A stretch of DNA of 64,000 nt. Source: Sphingobacteriales bacterium TSM_CSS. Lineage in GTDB: Bacteria > Bacteroidota > Bacteroidia > Chitinophagales > UBA2359. Under the pieces are notes generated by a model. It saw nothing but the letters and a program-made list of their open reading frames with translations, did not search any database and was not told where the DNA came from. The stretch is from contig NBMY01000074.1 in the NCBI GenBank assembly GCA_002212985.1, forward strand, positions 22,487 to 86,486, read 5' to 3'. The position numbers and the translations under genes were made by a program. The first letter of the stretch is position 1. Each line of letters begins with the position of its first letter. Shown here one piece after another: positions 1-8,984 of this stretch.

Positions 1-2
1 TA

Positions 3-167
3 TCAGTGCACCCATTTGTTGATGCCTATATTAAAAAAGGCATCATCTCGCGCCAATGGAAATGGTTTTGGACACACAAAAAATGGGTTTCGGTAACTGC
101 AAACAACAACTACTCCTTAACCGAGTACCGCTTTTTTAATGCACAAAGCGAAGAAATAAAACTGTAA
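3..167 (+). CDS. rng: Ribonuclease E/G family protein, C-terminal fragment
   Basis: The open frame enters from the left edge and ends at a TAA at 165-167, leaving the last 54 residues. The segment reads SVHPFVDAYIKKG, then a Trp/Lys-rich stretch (WKWFWTHKKW), then LTEYRFFNAQ and a terminal EEIKL. As recalled, this is the characteristic C-terminal tail of Bacteroidota Rne/Rng ribonucleases: an HPY/F..AY.KKG motif, a WKW..KY.KWV segment and an EYRFFD end. These enzymes cleave single-stranded RNA during rRNA maturation and mRNA turnover. The catalytic and S1 domains lie outside the window. The identification rests only on this tail. Confidence 0.72.
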   Translation, partial: SVHPFVDAYIKKGIISRQWKWFWTHKKWVSVTANNNYSLTEYRFFNAQSEEIKL

Positions 168-411
168 CCGTAAAAACAAGCGTCGGTTGTGCCGCTACGG
201 GCCAAAAAAGCAATAAAAAAATTAGCAGTCCAACCCCTCTTTTTTGGGCATGGATTAACCGTTTTTGGGAAATGTTTTTATTTGAAAAGCTTTGTTTTAC
301 AGAAATTTACAAAAACTAAATGGATTTAATTTTATAATAAATTTCATAAATAAAGTCAGATGTCTAACGATATTTTTTTTCTTGAGCAGGTGCGAAAATG
401 ATTGTTTTTCG
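168..411. other. Intergenic region before the glycosyltransferase gene
   Basis: AT-rich spacer with no open frame that looks coding. It follows the RNase E/G stop and leads into a TAnnTTTG element at 412-419. A weak CCGTA/TACGG pairing occurs near 168-203, but no convincing terminator with a U-tract is visible. Confidence 0.5.
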
Positions 412-419
412 TACATTTG
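412..419 (+). promoter_or_regulatory. Bacteroidota-type -7 element for the glycosyltransferase operon
   Basis: TACATTTG matches the TAnnTTTG consensus. No well spaced TTTG -33 box is visible, so this is a half-match. A start site near 426 would leave an 85-nt leader before the ATG at 511. Confidence 0.4.
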
Positions 420-510
420 TTTTCATTTTTGAAGTATTACATCAGTGACTTTGCAAGCTAAACTGCCTCTAAATAGCAGAAGCAAACAGCAACAGCCAAA
501 AAATACGCTC

Positions 511-1833
511 ATGCCCAGAGTACTGCGAATAATTAACAGGTTGAACTTAGGCGGACCCACCTTTAATGCCGCCCTTCTCACCAAATACCTTTCACCCGAA
601 TATGAAACCCTGCTGGTGGCCGGTATGAAAGAAGAGGCCGAAGCCAGTTCGGAATTTATTTTGAACCATCTGGGCATAGAACCCCTGTATATTTCCGATA
701 TGTACCGGACGGTAAACCCCCTTCGGGATTTACCCGCCTATCGTCAAATGAAAAAAATTATTCAGCAATTTAAGCCCGATATTGTGCATACCCACGCCGC
801 AAAAGCCGGCGCATTGGGAAGGTTAGCTGCCATAGATTGCCGCGTACCCGTGGTGGTACATACGTTTCACGGACATGTATTTCACTCTTATTTCGGGCCG
901 CTCAAAACCCGCCTTTATCTTGAAATAGAACGTTGGTTGGCAAAAGGAAGCAGCAAAATCATTGCCATCAGCCAATCGCAGAAAAACGAACTGAGCCAGA
1001 CCTATAAAGTTTGCCCCGAAGGTCATATAGAGGTTATACCGCTTGGTTTTGACCTTAGCCGGTTTCAAACCGGGCAAATTGACAAGCGCATTGACTTTAG
1101 GCAGCGCTACAAAATTGCCGATGACGAAATTGCCATTGGAATTATTGGCCGTCTGGTACCCGTTAAAAACCACCATCTTTTTCTGCGCGCGCTTAAAGAA
1201 GTGTGGAACACCACCACCCAAAAAGTGCGCGCCTTTGTTGTAGGCGATGGCGAAGAGCGGCAGTCGCTTATGCAGTTGGCCGGCGAACTTGGCATACCCT
1301 TTACCACCCCCGAAACCCAAGGGCAACAAACCGCCCCCCTTACCTTTACCTCGTGGATAAAGGAAGTGGACGAAGTATATGCCGGTATTGATATCGTAGC
1401 GCTCTCATCACTAAACGAAGGTACGCCTGTAAGCCTTATAGAAGCACAGGCAGCCAACAAACCCATTGTTACCACCAATGTAGGGGGGGTATGCGATGTG
1501 GTATTGCCCAACAAAACCGCCTTGCTGGCAGCAGCGGGCAATATGGAACAGTTTGCCCGGCAACTGCTTAAACTGACAGAAAACGAAGCGCTGCGGCATC
1601 GGCTGGGTAAAAGCGGCAGCAACTTTGTACTGCGCAAATACCACTACACGCGGCTGGTAAATGATATGGATAACCTCTACGGCAAACTGCTGTGGCAAGC
1701 CAAACATTTGGATATGCCCGCCAAAAGCAAACCCCTGCCCGCCAATCAACCTCTTGAACTTGCCGGCGCAATGGCTTCGGTAAGTGCTATGCAGGCAAGC
1801 AGTACAGCGGTAAACGGCTTTTCCCGAAAATGA
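511..1833 (+). CDS. Family 4 glycosyltransferase (GT-B fold)
   Basis: A 440-residue retaining GT-B glycosyltransferase that transfers a nucleotide-activated sugar to a cell-surface acceptor. The N-terminal half carries LNLGGPTFN near residue 13 and HTHAAKAGALGR near 93-104. The C-terminal half has GRLVPVKN near 213-220 and the EX7E motif (E303, E311 in NEGTPVSLIEA), which binds the donor nucleotide sugar in GT4 enzymes. The frame opens at a GTG at 445, but family members begin with the MPRVLRIINRLNLGGP-like segment, so the ATG at 511 is preferred. The next gene is a WecA/MraY-type transferase, so the pair probably acts in surface polysaccharide or glycolipid synthesis. The sugar and acceptor cannot be inferred. 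Confidence 0.85.
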   Translation: MPRVLRIINRLNLGGPTFNAALLTKYLSPEYETLLVAGMKEEAEASSEFILNHLGIEPLYISDMYRTVNPLRDLPAYRQMKKIIQQFKPDIVHTHAAKAGALGRLAAIDCRVPVVVHTFHGHVFHSYFGPLKTRLYLEIERWLAKGSSKIIAISQSQKNELSQTYKVCPEGHIEVIPLGFDLSRFQTGQIDKRIDFRQRYKIADDEIAIGIIGRLVPVKNHHLFLRALKEVWNTTTQKVRAFVVGDGEERQSLMQLAGELGIPFTTPETQGQQTAPLTFTSWIKEVDEVYAGIDIVALSSLNEGTPVSLIEAQAANKPIVTTNVGGVCDVVLPNKTALLAAAGNMEQFARQLLKLTENEALRHRLGKSGSNFVLRKYHYTRLVNDMDNLYGKLLWQAKHLDMPAKSKPLPANQPLELAGAMASVSAMQASSTAVNGFSRK

Positions 1834-1900
1834 GCAAATAAACACATACATCAACAAAGAATTTCCGATGTAGCCCCACAGGCCCGGGAGTGAACGCAAC

Positions 1901-3010
1901 ATGCAGTCAGATTTAACCCCGCTTCCTTTTCTTGTTTATGGCGCATATGGCATAATTGCAACTGCCTTTGCAGCAATAGTAAATTATCTGCTGCTGCGGT
2001 CAATTAAAAATATTGGCATAAAAAGCAACCTCTCTCACAACGGAAACGGGCACGCCAATCTGGTGCGCTGGGCCTCGCAAACCAAACCTACATTGGGTGG
2101 TTTTTCGTTTTTCATTCTTTTTTTGCTCTCGGTAAGTTCTTATTACCTGCTTCCGTTTAAAAACAATGCATTGCCTGTGCGCGAACTGTTTGCGTTGTTG
2201 GGAAGTGTTTCCATTGGTTTTGTAGTGGGGCTGGTTGACGACTCTTTTCACATGCCGCCAATGTTTAAATTTGCGGGGCAATTGCTTTGTTCGCTGCTTA
2301 TGATAAGCATGGGCGTTTACATAAACGTATCGGGAGTATGGGGTATAGATGCTTTGTTTACTGCCTTCTGGGTGGTGGGCATTATGAATGCAATAAATAT
2401 GCTGGATAATATGGACGGCATAGCTGCTACTGTTGCTGCGGGTATTCTTGCCTGTGCCATTGTTATTTTATACTTGCAAGGCAATTTTACCGGTTTTTAC
2501 GCCATTGTTTTTGTTGGCGTGCTGGCTGCTTTGCTGGGCTTTTTATTTTTTAACTGGTATCCGTCAAAAATGTATATGGGCGATTCGGGCAGCCAGTTTT
2601 TAGGCGCTTTGCTGGCTTTTGCCGGCATTTTGCTGGTTTGGCCGCAATACCGCCCTGCCAATGTTGCCGGTTTTTACCTGCCCCAGTTTGTATTGCCTGC
2701 CGTTATTTTTGCACTGCCTATTATAGATACCACCACGGTTTTTGTGTATCGCCTTGCCCGCAAGCAATCGCCCTTTACCGGCGGACGCGACCATACCACA
2801 CACCACCTGGTTTATTTCGGATTAACCGATAAAGCCGTAGCCGGACTTGCTGCAATTGTATCGGCATTATCGGCAGCCGTTACGGTGGCAATGGTAAAAC
2901 GCTATGAAGAAAACCCGTACTCGTTTCCGTTGGTGGCGGCTTTGTATTGGTTGGTGCTGTTTGTAACCATACAGTATTTATACCGCATCGGGAAAAAAAA
3001 ACACGGTTAA
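1901..3010 (+). CDS. WecA/MraY-family polyprenyl-phosphate sugar-1-phosphate transferase
   Basis: An integral membrane protein of 369 residues with about ten or eleven hydrophobic segments. Family landmarks are all present: DD at 113-114, NMLDNMDG at 166-173, GDSGSQFLG at 227-235 and the His-rich GRDHTTHHL at 295-303. Such enzymes move a sugar-1-phosphate (often GlcNAc-1-P) from a UDP-sugar to undecaprenyl phosphate, starting a lipid-linked glycan. It lies 67 bp after the GT4 gene on the same strand. It is not in a mur/fts cluster, so WecA-like (O-antigen or teichuronic-type) is more likely than true MraY. Confidence 0.85.
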   Translation: MQSDLTPLPFLVYGAYGIIATAFAAIVNYLLLRSIKNIGIKSNLSHNGNGHANLVRWASQTKPTLGGFSFFILFLLSVSSYYLLPFKNNALPVRELFALLGSVSIGFVVGLVDDSFHMPPMFKFAGQLLCSLLMISMGVYINVSGVWGIDALFTAFWVVGIMNAINMLDNMDGIAATVAAGILACAIVILYLQGNFTGFYAIVFVGVLAALLGFLFFNWYPSKMYMGDSGSQFLGALLAFAGILLVWPQYRPANVAGFYLPQFVLPAVIFALPIIDTTTVFVYRLARKQSPFTGGRDHTTHHLVYFGLTDKAVAGLAAIVSALSAAVTVAMVKRYEENPYSFPLVAALYWLVLFVTIQYLYRIGKKKHG

Positions 3011-3044
3011 CCGGTACTATCAAACCCATTTTATCCCTTCCAAC

Positions 3045-3416
3045 ATGAACGATTACCTGCTTGTGTTTGTGGGCGGCGGCTTGGGCAGCATGGCGCGCTT
3101 TGCTTTGTCGAGGTTTAATGCTTTGGGCGCTACCCCCTTGCCATTAGGAACTCTGGCTGCCAATATACTAAGCAGTTGTATTTTGGGGCTGGTAGTAGGA
3201 TTGGTAAGCGCACGCAGCCATATTTCGCCATCGGTAAGGGTATTTTTTGCAGTGGGTTTTTGCGGCGGGTTCAGTACTTTTTCAACTTTCAGTTTCGAAA
3301 CTTTTTACTTTCTTAAAACCGGGCAGCCGGGATATGCCCTGCTAAATGTGATTCTGAGCGTTTTGGGCTGCTTAGGCGGCGTATATGTGGGTTTTTACTT
3401 TCAAAAACATACCTGA
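3045..3416 (+). CDS. crcB: Fluoride efflux channel CrcB/Fluc
   Basis: A 123-residue membrane protein with four hydrophobic helices, the usual Fluc size. It carries GGLGSMARF near 11-19, GTLAANI near 35-41 and the diagnostic GFCGGFSTFSTFS at 71-83, whose Phe residues line the two fluoride pores in the dual-topology dimer. It exports cytoplasmic fluoride. The start at 3045 is 34 bp after the transferase gene, and pcp begins 5 bp after its stop, so transcription is probably shared. No fluoride riboswitch was recognised upstream. Confidence 0.9.
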   Translation: MNDYLLVFVGGGLGSMARFALSRFNALGATPLPLGTLAANILSSCILGLVVGLVSARSHISPSVRVFFAVGFCGGFSTFSTFSFETFYFLKTGQPGYALLNVILSVLGCLGGVYVGFYFQKHT

Positions 3417-3421
3417 TAACC

Positions 3422-4039
3422 ATGCGTATTTTACTTACCGGTTTCGGAAAATTTGGCTATTTTGAACAAAACCCGACAGAAATAATTGTAAACGGGTTTA
3501 AAAACCGCTTCCCGGAAGTTTCGGTTTCGGGGCATGTGCTGGAGGTAAATTTTAATACCGTGCCGCTTCTATATGCGCAAATATTGCAACAGATACAGCC
3601 GCAGTTTATTGTTAACCTTGGCTTGGCTGCCGAAACGCCGGTGCTGCAACTGGAAAAAGTAGCCCTAAATACCGGATTTGATGCCTACTCTGATAAAACC
3701 CATTTTGCCCTGCAGCCCAATGCACCCGATGCATACTTTAGCAGCCTGCCGGTTGAAGACATTGCCCGGTATTTATGCCAAAACGGTATTCCGGCGTTGC
3801 GCTCCAACCATGCCGGACATTACCTGTGCAATATGCTATATTACCTCTCTTTGCAATGGTGTGCACAACAAGGCAATTGCCAAGCCCTTTTTGTACACCT
3901 GCCTTTTACTACACAACTTGCGGCCCAAATTTGTATGCAACAACACAGGGCATACCCATCATTGCCGCAACCGGTAGCTGAGCAAGCCATTGCGCTTATC
4001 ATTGACTGGTATTTGAAGTATGTGCAACAGCCGGCTTAA
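3422..4039 (+). CDS. pcp: Pyroglutamyl-peptidase I (peptidase C15)
   Basis: A 205-residue cytoplasmic cysteine peptidase that removes N-terminal pyroglutamate from peptides. It starts with MRILLTGFGKFG and has NPTE at 17-20. By alignment to the family from memory, the catalytic triad is E78 (in QLEKVALN), C136 (in SNHAGHYLCN) and H159 (in FVHLPF). The length is close to the roughly 215 residues usual for the family. It starts 5 bp after crcB. Its 3' end overlaps the convergent gene that follows by 4 bp, leaving no room for a conventional terminator. Confidence 0.88.
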   Translation: MRILLTGFGKFGYFEQNPTEIIVNGFKNRFPEVSVSGHVLEVNFNTVPLLYAQILQQIQPQFIVNLGLAAETPVLQLEKVALNTGFDAYSDKTHFALQPNAPDAYFSSLPVEDIARYLCQNGIPALRSNHAGHYLCNMLYYLSLQWCAQQGNCQALFVHLPFTTQLAAQICMQQHRAYPSLPQPVAEQAIALIIDWYLKYVQQPA

Positions 4040-4566
4040 AAGGCAACATTGCCACGTGCGCATAGTTGCGTGGGTGCGGTAGGGCTACCCTGCGGCAGTT
4101 CTATGGAAAGCGCAAAAGCATCGGGTTTTTTGGTATTGATTAGCCGATACAATATTTCTTTATCGGGCTGGCGGTTAAACACTCCTAAACTTTCATATTT
4201 TCCGCCCGTTTCGGTCCATAACTGATATTGCTTGTCGGGTGGCGGGGCAGGTAGCTGCGTGGCATCAATATATACTGCGCCGGTACTGCTGTTCCAAAAA
4301 ACGGTAGCCTTACCGGCGGTAAACCCGGGCAACATGTTAAGGAGTATTGTGCGGTTTTGGGGGTGTTTTAAGGCTTTAAGGTTGGCAATGGCCAGGTCTA
4401 AATCGAGTTTCAGCAAGTCGTAATCTCCGGCAACTGTCTGTTTATCGGTTTGGAGTCGGGCAAGGTCGTTTCGGGTTTGGTTGAGTTGGTGGTAAAAATA
4501 CCAGTTTGCCAGCAGGCTTACCGTTAGCAGAGCCAAGGTTATTACAGTGCTAAATTTATGAATCAT
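4036..4566 (-). CDS. RskA-like anti-sigma factor C-terminal domain protein, short form
   Basis: A protein of 176 residues: one N-terminal membrane helix (MIHKFSTVITLALLTVSLLA), a short coiled coil with NQTRNDLARLQ, then a periplasmic domain with KATVFWNSSTGAVYIDATQLP, PPDKQYQLW and FALSIELPQGSPTAP. These are features of the RskA (anti-sigma-K) C-terminal family. The cytoplasmic sigma-binding (zinc-finger) domain that normally precedes the helix is absent. An upstream in-frame extension to 4803 exists but has no such domain and looks non-coding, so the ATG at 4566 is chosen. No sigma factor gene is adjacent. Its role may therefore be structural or sensory rather than sigma sequestration. Confidence 0.7.
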   Translation of the reverse strand: MIHKFSTVITLALLTVSLLANWYFYHQLNQTRNDLARLQTDKQTVAGDYDLLKLDLDLAIANLKALKHPQNRTILLNMLPGFTAGKATVFWNSSTGAVYIDATQLPAPPPDKQYQLWTETGGKYESLGVFNRQPDKEILYRLINTKKPDAFALSIELPQGSPTAPTQLCARGNVAF

Positions 4567-4840
4567 AAGCAACAGTATAAAAACAGCAGGGTTGATAAAT
4601 ACAAAAAATACCTGTGCAGTAAAGAATTGCATCAAGTTTTGAATGCTAAACCAAGTTGGCCTGCTTACTGCATGTAATACAGGCGCGGGTTTGGTTAGGA
4701 AACAAAAAAAATGCTCCGCAGGTTTGAATTGGAGTGCCGTACCCGAAAGGGTTTGTGCCATAGAACCCGGCTTTTTTCTCTTAATTAGGTTTTTTTTACG
4801 CACACAGGTAAGACAAAGTCAATTTATGCTATATTTGGTT

Positions 4841-4848
4841 TAGCTTTG
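4841..4848 (+). promoter_or_regulatory. Candidate -7 element upstream of the YqhA-family gene
   Basis: TAGCTTTG matches TAnnTTTG and lies 49 bp before the ATG at 4897. A second match, TATATTTG, occurs at 4830-4837. Neither has a clear -33 TTTG at 19-21 bp, so which one is used is uncertain. Confidence 0.35.
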
Positions 4849-4896
4849 CAGTATTATGTACGGGCGCGTTCCGCCTTTTAAACAACCACGCTAAAC

Positions 4897-5379
4897 ATGC
4901 TAAAACTCTTAAGCAAAAGCCGGTACTTGGTTATTATTGCCGTACTCGGTTGTTTTATTGCTGCCACGGCGTTATTAATTTACAATACCATTGAAGTAAT
5001 ATCGGTGGTGGGAAAATTGTTTTTTCCGGTGGGTGAAGAAGTGGGTAAAACAGGTAAGGCATTGGTGATATCGCTTATTGAAGCCATTGACGTGTACCTG
5101 CTGGCAACTGTTTTTTACATTATTGCCCTTGGCTTGTTTGAACTATTTGTTGATAACCGGCTTGACCTGCCCGACTGGTTGGAGATAAACCATTTAGATG
5201 ACCTTAAAAAGAAACTCATTGGCGTTTTGGTGCTGGTGTTGGGGGTGTTGTTTCTTGGGCAGGTTGCCCAATGGGACGGCGAACGAAATCTTATGGGGTT
5301 GGGTATTGGCATTGCCGGGGTTATTACGGCGCTTACTTTCTTTTTGCAGTACAGCAAATCTAAAGATACCGGAGACTGA
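4897..5379 (+). CDS. YqhA/UPF0114 family membrane protein
   Basis: A 160-residue inner-membrane protein with about four hydrophobic segments. Recognisable family features are the N-terminal KSRYLVIIAVLGC segment, a central LVISLIEAIDVYLLATVFYIIALGLFELF stretch, and LDLPDWLEI followed by DDLKKKLIGVLVLVLGV. These match UPF0114 (YqhA) proteins, whose function is unknown. It is monocistronic, between a minus-strand gene and the large DUF5686 gene. No regulatory site beyond the -7 candidates was found. Confidence 0.8.
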   Translation: MLKLLSKSRYLVIIAVLGCFIAATALLIYNTIEVISVVGKLFFPVGEEVGKTGKALVISLIEAIDVYLLATVFYIIALGLFELFVDNRLDLPDWLEINHLDDLKKKLIGVLVLVLGVLFLGQVAQWDGERNLMGLGIGIAGVITALTFFLQYSKSKDTGD

Positions 5380-5658
5380 TGGAACTTTATTGCCTGCATG
5401 CTTTATTGGGGGGAGGCAGGTGCGAAAAAGGGGCAAAAAGTAACGGATATACCTGTTGCAGTCCGGCGGCGGGAGGAAAAATAGCTGCCCGTGCCAATTG
5501 TTTACCCACCTGCAACCCCAAGGTTGGATAAAGTTGCACAACACGCCGCACATTTTTCAAAGAACATAATTTGCTCAACGTTTAAACGCCTGTGCAGGTT
5601 TATAGTCTATAAAGTTTGTATTGCTACGAAACAAGAACCGAAAAAGCTTATAATACCT

Positions 5659-8148
5659 ATGCACAAGGCATTTATGCGCACCACACTACTACTGCTGCTT
5701 TTGTTTGTTCCCCGGTTTTTGTGGGCTCAAACTACTACTGTTTTTGGAACCATTACCGATACCGAAACCAAAGAGCCCGTTCCGTTTGCCACTATTGTTT
5801 TTACCGGTACAGGAACCGGAACCACCACCAATTTTGATGGCAAATATACCCTTTCTGCCACAAATATAGATTCCAAAAGCATTACCATTTCGCACCTGAG
5901 TTACAAATCAAAAACCATATCGGTAAAACAGGGCATTACGCAGGAAGTAAATGTTGCCCTAAAAAACAACGAAGCCGAACTGAAAGAGGTGGTCATTAAA
6001 GGCAACAAAAAGGTGAAAAAAGACACCGCTGCAGTTGCCCTGTATAAAAGGGTAATTGACGCGAAAGACCAAAACAGCCCCTCAAAATACGACTATTTCA
6101 GTTACGAGGAATACAATAAAACCGAATTTGACATATACAATCTGAAAGAGAAGTTTGTAAAAAGAAAAATTTTCAAACCATTCAGGTTTGTGTTTGACAA
6201 CATGGATACCACCGAACAGAAAGTGCCCTACCTGCCTGCTGTAATCAAGGAACGCTTGAGCGAAGTATATTACCGCAAAGACCCCGGTAAACGCAAGGAA
6301 GTGCTGAAAGCCGACCAGTTTTCGGGGTTTGAAAACGCCAACGCATCGGGGCTGGTAGATGGATTGATAGAGGAAATGGATATTTACGGCGGTGCCATTC
6401 GCATTGGCGATAAGGCTTTTATTAGTCCGTTTGCCAAACTGGCCCCTGTTAGCTACAAATATTTTCTTACCGACAGCGCTTTTATTGATAACCAATGGTG
6501 CAAAAAACTGGAATTTACCCCCCGCCGTAAACAAGACTTGTGTTTTACCGGCTATGCATGGATACATGATACCACCGCAGCCGTTAAATCGGTAAAATTG
6601 TACCTGCTGGAACAAACAAACCTTAACTACATTACCGATTTTATTATTGAACAGGGCTTTGAGCAGGTTGACGGCAAATACTGGTTTAAAAACACCGAAG
6701 ATATGAAGGTGAACCTGAACGTTACCCAAAGCCGGCGCAAGATAAGTATGCGTATGCACCGAACAGTAAGCCGGCGCAATATTACCGTAAACCAACCTAT
6801 TGACGATCGAATTTTATCGGGCGACCCCCTGCAAATACAGCCCGAAGCCTATAAACGTCCACCCGAATATTGGGATACCTCGCGTCATACCGAGCTTACC
6901 CGCTCGCAAAGCAGGGTGTACGAAATGGTTGACCGCATAAAGCAAACCAAAACCTACAAAGCACTAATGTGGACAGCCAACGCAGGTTCTACCGGCTTTA
7001 TGCGCTTTGGCGAAGTGGAAATGGGTAAAATTATGCAAATGTACAGCTACAACGGGCTGGAAGGCAACCGTTTCAGGCTGGCCCTGAGAAATAACCAGAA
7101 AAAATACCGCGATAAATTTTACCTCGAAGGTTATATGGCCTATGGCGATAAAGACAAACTGCTTAAATATGGTGGCAGTTTCAGGCTGCATTTGCCCCGA
7201 ACCAATAATAAATGGCACATGATGGGCTTGTCTTACGGCTACGACTGGTCTGACTTTAATTTCAGCGGCTCGCATCTTACCCACGATAACCTGGTAATTT
7301 CCCTGCTGCGCAAAACCCCGCAAACCAACCTGTTTCTGGTAAGACAAGCCAACGCCTTTTACGAAAAAGAATGGTTTCAGGGCTTTACCAACAAATTTTC
7401 CATTAACCACAAAACCATATACTCCTGGCCCGGTTCTAACTACGATATATCGCAGCAGCAACCTGTTGAAGGAACCGATGACCACTTTGAAACCCTTGAG
7501 CTTAGCTTAAACACCCAATGGGGTATTGGACAGCGCTTTTTTGTGAGCAACTTTGAAAGAACTGCTATAGCTTTTGCCACCCCGGTGTTGGATGTTAGCT
7601 ACACCTTTGCTCCCAAAGGCGTACTGGGCAGCGATTACCAATACCATACCGTTGGAGTAAACCTTTCACAAAGAATTACCACCGGACTTGGCCGAACCGA
7701 ATACCGAATAAACGCCGGTAAAATATTTGGTAAAGTGCCTCACCCCCTGCTAAGGGTACACAGCGGCAACTCTACTTTCCTCTACCGCAAATATGCCTAC
7801 AACCTCATGAACGACCTGGAGTTTGTTAACGACGAATGGGTTTCGGTATGGCTGAACCACAATTTTGAAGGACTTTTCTTTAATGCCGTGCCACTGCTGC
7901 GAAAAATGAAATTGCGCAACATGGTATTTGCCAAGGCAGTTGCCGGCCGTCTGAGCAACGCTAACCAAGGGTATCTTGAAACTGCCGGCGGATTAAAAGA
8001 CCTGAACGGTATTTATGCCGAAGTAGGAACAGGCGTTGAAAATATTTTTAAAATGTTTAGGGTGTATTTTATGTGGCGCCTCACCCAAAGAGACCAAACC
8101 GATATAACCAAATTTGCCGTAAAATTCTATGTTTCTCCTTCTTTCTAA
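5659..8148 (+). CDS. DUF5686 family protein with carboxypeptidase-regulatory-like domain
   Basis: An 829-residue exported protein, probably in the outer membrane. A signal peptide occupies residues 1 to about 24 (poly-Leu core ending FLWAQ). A carboxypeptidase-D-like beta-sandwich follows (VFGTITDTETKEPVPFATIVF, about 28-112). The long remainder begins with KGNKKVKKDTAAVALYKRVI and fits the Bacteroidota DUF5686 family, with alternating amphipathic strands toward the C terminus and a terminal Phe (VSPSF), as in outer-membrane barrels. The frame is open from 5491, but the 56 preceding codons do not look like coding sequence and the signal peptide fixes the start at the ATG at 5659. Function is unknown; the N-terminal domain is shared with TonB-dependent transporters. 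Confidence 0.82.
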   Translation: MHKAFMRTTLLLLLLFVPRFLWAQTTTVFGTITDTETKEPVPFATIVFTGTGTGTTTNFDGKYTLSATNIDSKSITISHLSYKSKTISVKQGITQEVNVALKNNEAELKEVVIKGNKKVKKDTAAVALYKRVIDAKDQNSPSKYDYFSYEEYNKTEFDIYNLKEKFVKRKIFKPFRFVFDNMDTTEQKVPYLPAVIKERLSEVYYRKDPGKRKEVLKADQFSGFENANASGLVDGLIEEMDIYGGAIRIGDKAFISPFAKLAPVSYKYFLTDSAFIDNQWCKKLEFTPRRKQDLCFTGYAWIHDTTAAVKSVKLYLLEQTNLNYITDFIIEQGFEQVDGKYWFKNTEDMKVNLNVTQSRRKISMRMHRTVSRRNITVNQPIDDRILSGDPLQIQPEAYKRPPEYWDTSRHTELTRSQSRVYEMVDRIKQTKTYKALMWTANAGSTGFMRFGEVEMGKIMQMYSYNGLEGNRFRLALRNNQKKYRDKFYLEGYMAYGDKDKLLKYGGSFRLHLPRTNNKWHMMGLSYGYDWSDFNFSGSHLTHDNLVISLLRKTPQTNLFLVRQANAFYEKEWFQGFTNKFSINHKTIYSWPGSNYDISQQQPVEGTDDHFETLELSLNTQWGIGQRFFVSNFERTAIAFATPVLDVSYTFAPKGVLGSDYQYHTVGVNLSQRITTGLGRTEYRINAGKIFGKVPHPLLRVHSGNSTFLYRKYAYNLMNDLEFVNDEWVSVWLNHNFEGLFFNAVPLLRKMKLRNMVFAKAVAGRLSNANQGYLETAGGLKDLNGIYAEVGTGVENIFKMFRVYFMWRLTQRDQTDITKFAVKFYVSPSF

Positions 8149-8226
8149 GAAAAGGGGAAACAATAATACAGCAACTCCGGCCGTGTAACTGCACATCGGA
8201 ATTGCTGTATATACAACCTTTTGTGT

Positions 8227-8871
8227 ATGTCTTCCGAAATGCCGTTACCACCGCCCGGACAACAGAACAATGCTGACGAAGGGTATATTAAGTACCATTG
8301 TATGTTTACCCCCTCGGTTGCACCCGATGCCGCATTTTGTGCCGCCATTAACCCCCTGCGCACACAATTGCACCACCTTGGACTTATTGGCGCGTATGCC
8401 AACGGCATTGGTTACGGCAACATCAGCGCTCGTTTAGAAATAAGCGGGCGGTTTATCATTAGCGGCACTCAAACCGGACACCTTGCTCAATTAGCGCCAC
8501 AGCATTATGCCATAGTAACCCGTTACAGCATAGCCCAAAACACGGTACATTGCACCGGCTGCATAAAAGCCTCTTCCGAAGCGCTTACCCATGCCGCCGT
8601 GTATGAACTGAACCCCGCTTTGGCTGTGGTTATACATGTACACCATACCGCCATGTGGCAACGGTGGTTAAATATATTGCCCACCACCCAAGCCGATATA
8701 TTGTATGGAACACCGCAAATGGCCAACGAAATAAAACGCCTCTATACCGAAACAAATTTATCCGAAATACAGGTTTTAACCATGGCCGGCCATACCGACG
8801 GGCTGTTGGCCTTCGGGCAAACCGCCAACCATGCTTTTTCCGCGCTCATGCAGTATTTTGTGGCGGGGTGA
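8227..8871 (+). CDS. Class II aldolase/adducin family protein (MtnB- or Ald2/DrdB-like)
   Basis: A 214-residue metal-dependent class II aldolase. Landmarks are GYGNISARL near 62-70, SGTQTG near 79-84, the catalytic-type Glu in KASSEALTH (E118), zinc ligands H137 and H139 in VIHVHH, and a third His, H189, in MAGHTDG. The family includes fuculose-phosphate aldolase, methylthioribulose-1-phosphate dehydratase (MtnB) and the Ald2/DrdB aldolases. Convergent placement next to mtnA suggests its substrate is the ribulose-1-phosphate made by MtnA. A TTG two codons upstream is also possible; the ATG at 8227 is preferred. Confidence 0.78.
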   Translation: MSSEMPLPPPGQQNNADEGYIKYHCMFTPSVAPDAAFCAAINPLRTQLHHLGLIGAYANGIGYGNISARLEISGRFIISGTQTGHLAQLAPQHYAIVTRYSIAQNTVHCTGCIKASSEALTHAAVYELNPALAVVIHVHHTAMWQRWLNILPTTQADILYGTPQMANEIKRLYTETNLSEIQVLTMAGHTDGLLAFGQTANHAFSALMQYFVAG

Positions 8872-8888
8872 TTGGCAGTGGGGAGGAT

Positions 8889-8918
8889 GGTATAAGGTAT
8901 AAGGTAGTAGGTAGTGGG
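8889..8918. repeat. Short GGTATAA/GGTAGTA imperfect tandem repeat
   Basis: Directly after the aldolase gene, a purine-rich run repeats GGTATAA twice, then GGTAGTA and GGTAGTG. It lies between two convergent genes and has no coding role that I can see. Confidence 0.4.
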
Positions 8919-8934
8919 TGTGTACTTGCCCGGA

Positions 8935-8983
8935 ATAAGTTTACACGAAACGAGTTGATAGCAACTCAATTCTGTAAACTTAT
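8935..8983. terminator. Large hairpin between the convergent aldolase and mtnA genes
   Basis: An 11-bp outer stem (ATAAGTTTACA at 8935-8945 with TGTAAACTTAT at 8973-8983) surrounds an inner stem GAGTTG/CAACTC (8952-8957 with 8962-8967) with an ATAG loop. It ends 2 bp from the mtnA stop. Being symmetric, it could end transcripts from both genes, but no strong U-tract follows on either strand. It could also be a mobile palindromic repeat. Confidence 0.5.
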
Positions 8984-8984
8984 C

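Noticed and set aside
4567..4803. N-terminal extension of the anti-sigma-like protein
   Set aside because: No sigma-binding motif or coding character; the membrane helix starts directly after the ATG at 4566.
5491..5658. N-terminal extension of the DUF5686 protein
   Set aside because: It would bury the signal peptide; the ATG at 5659 gives a clean signal sequence.
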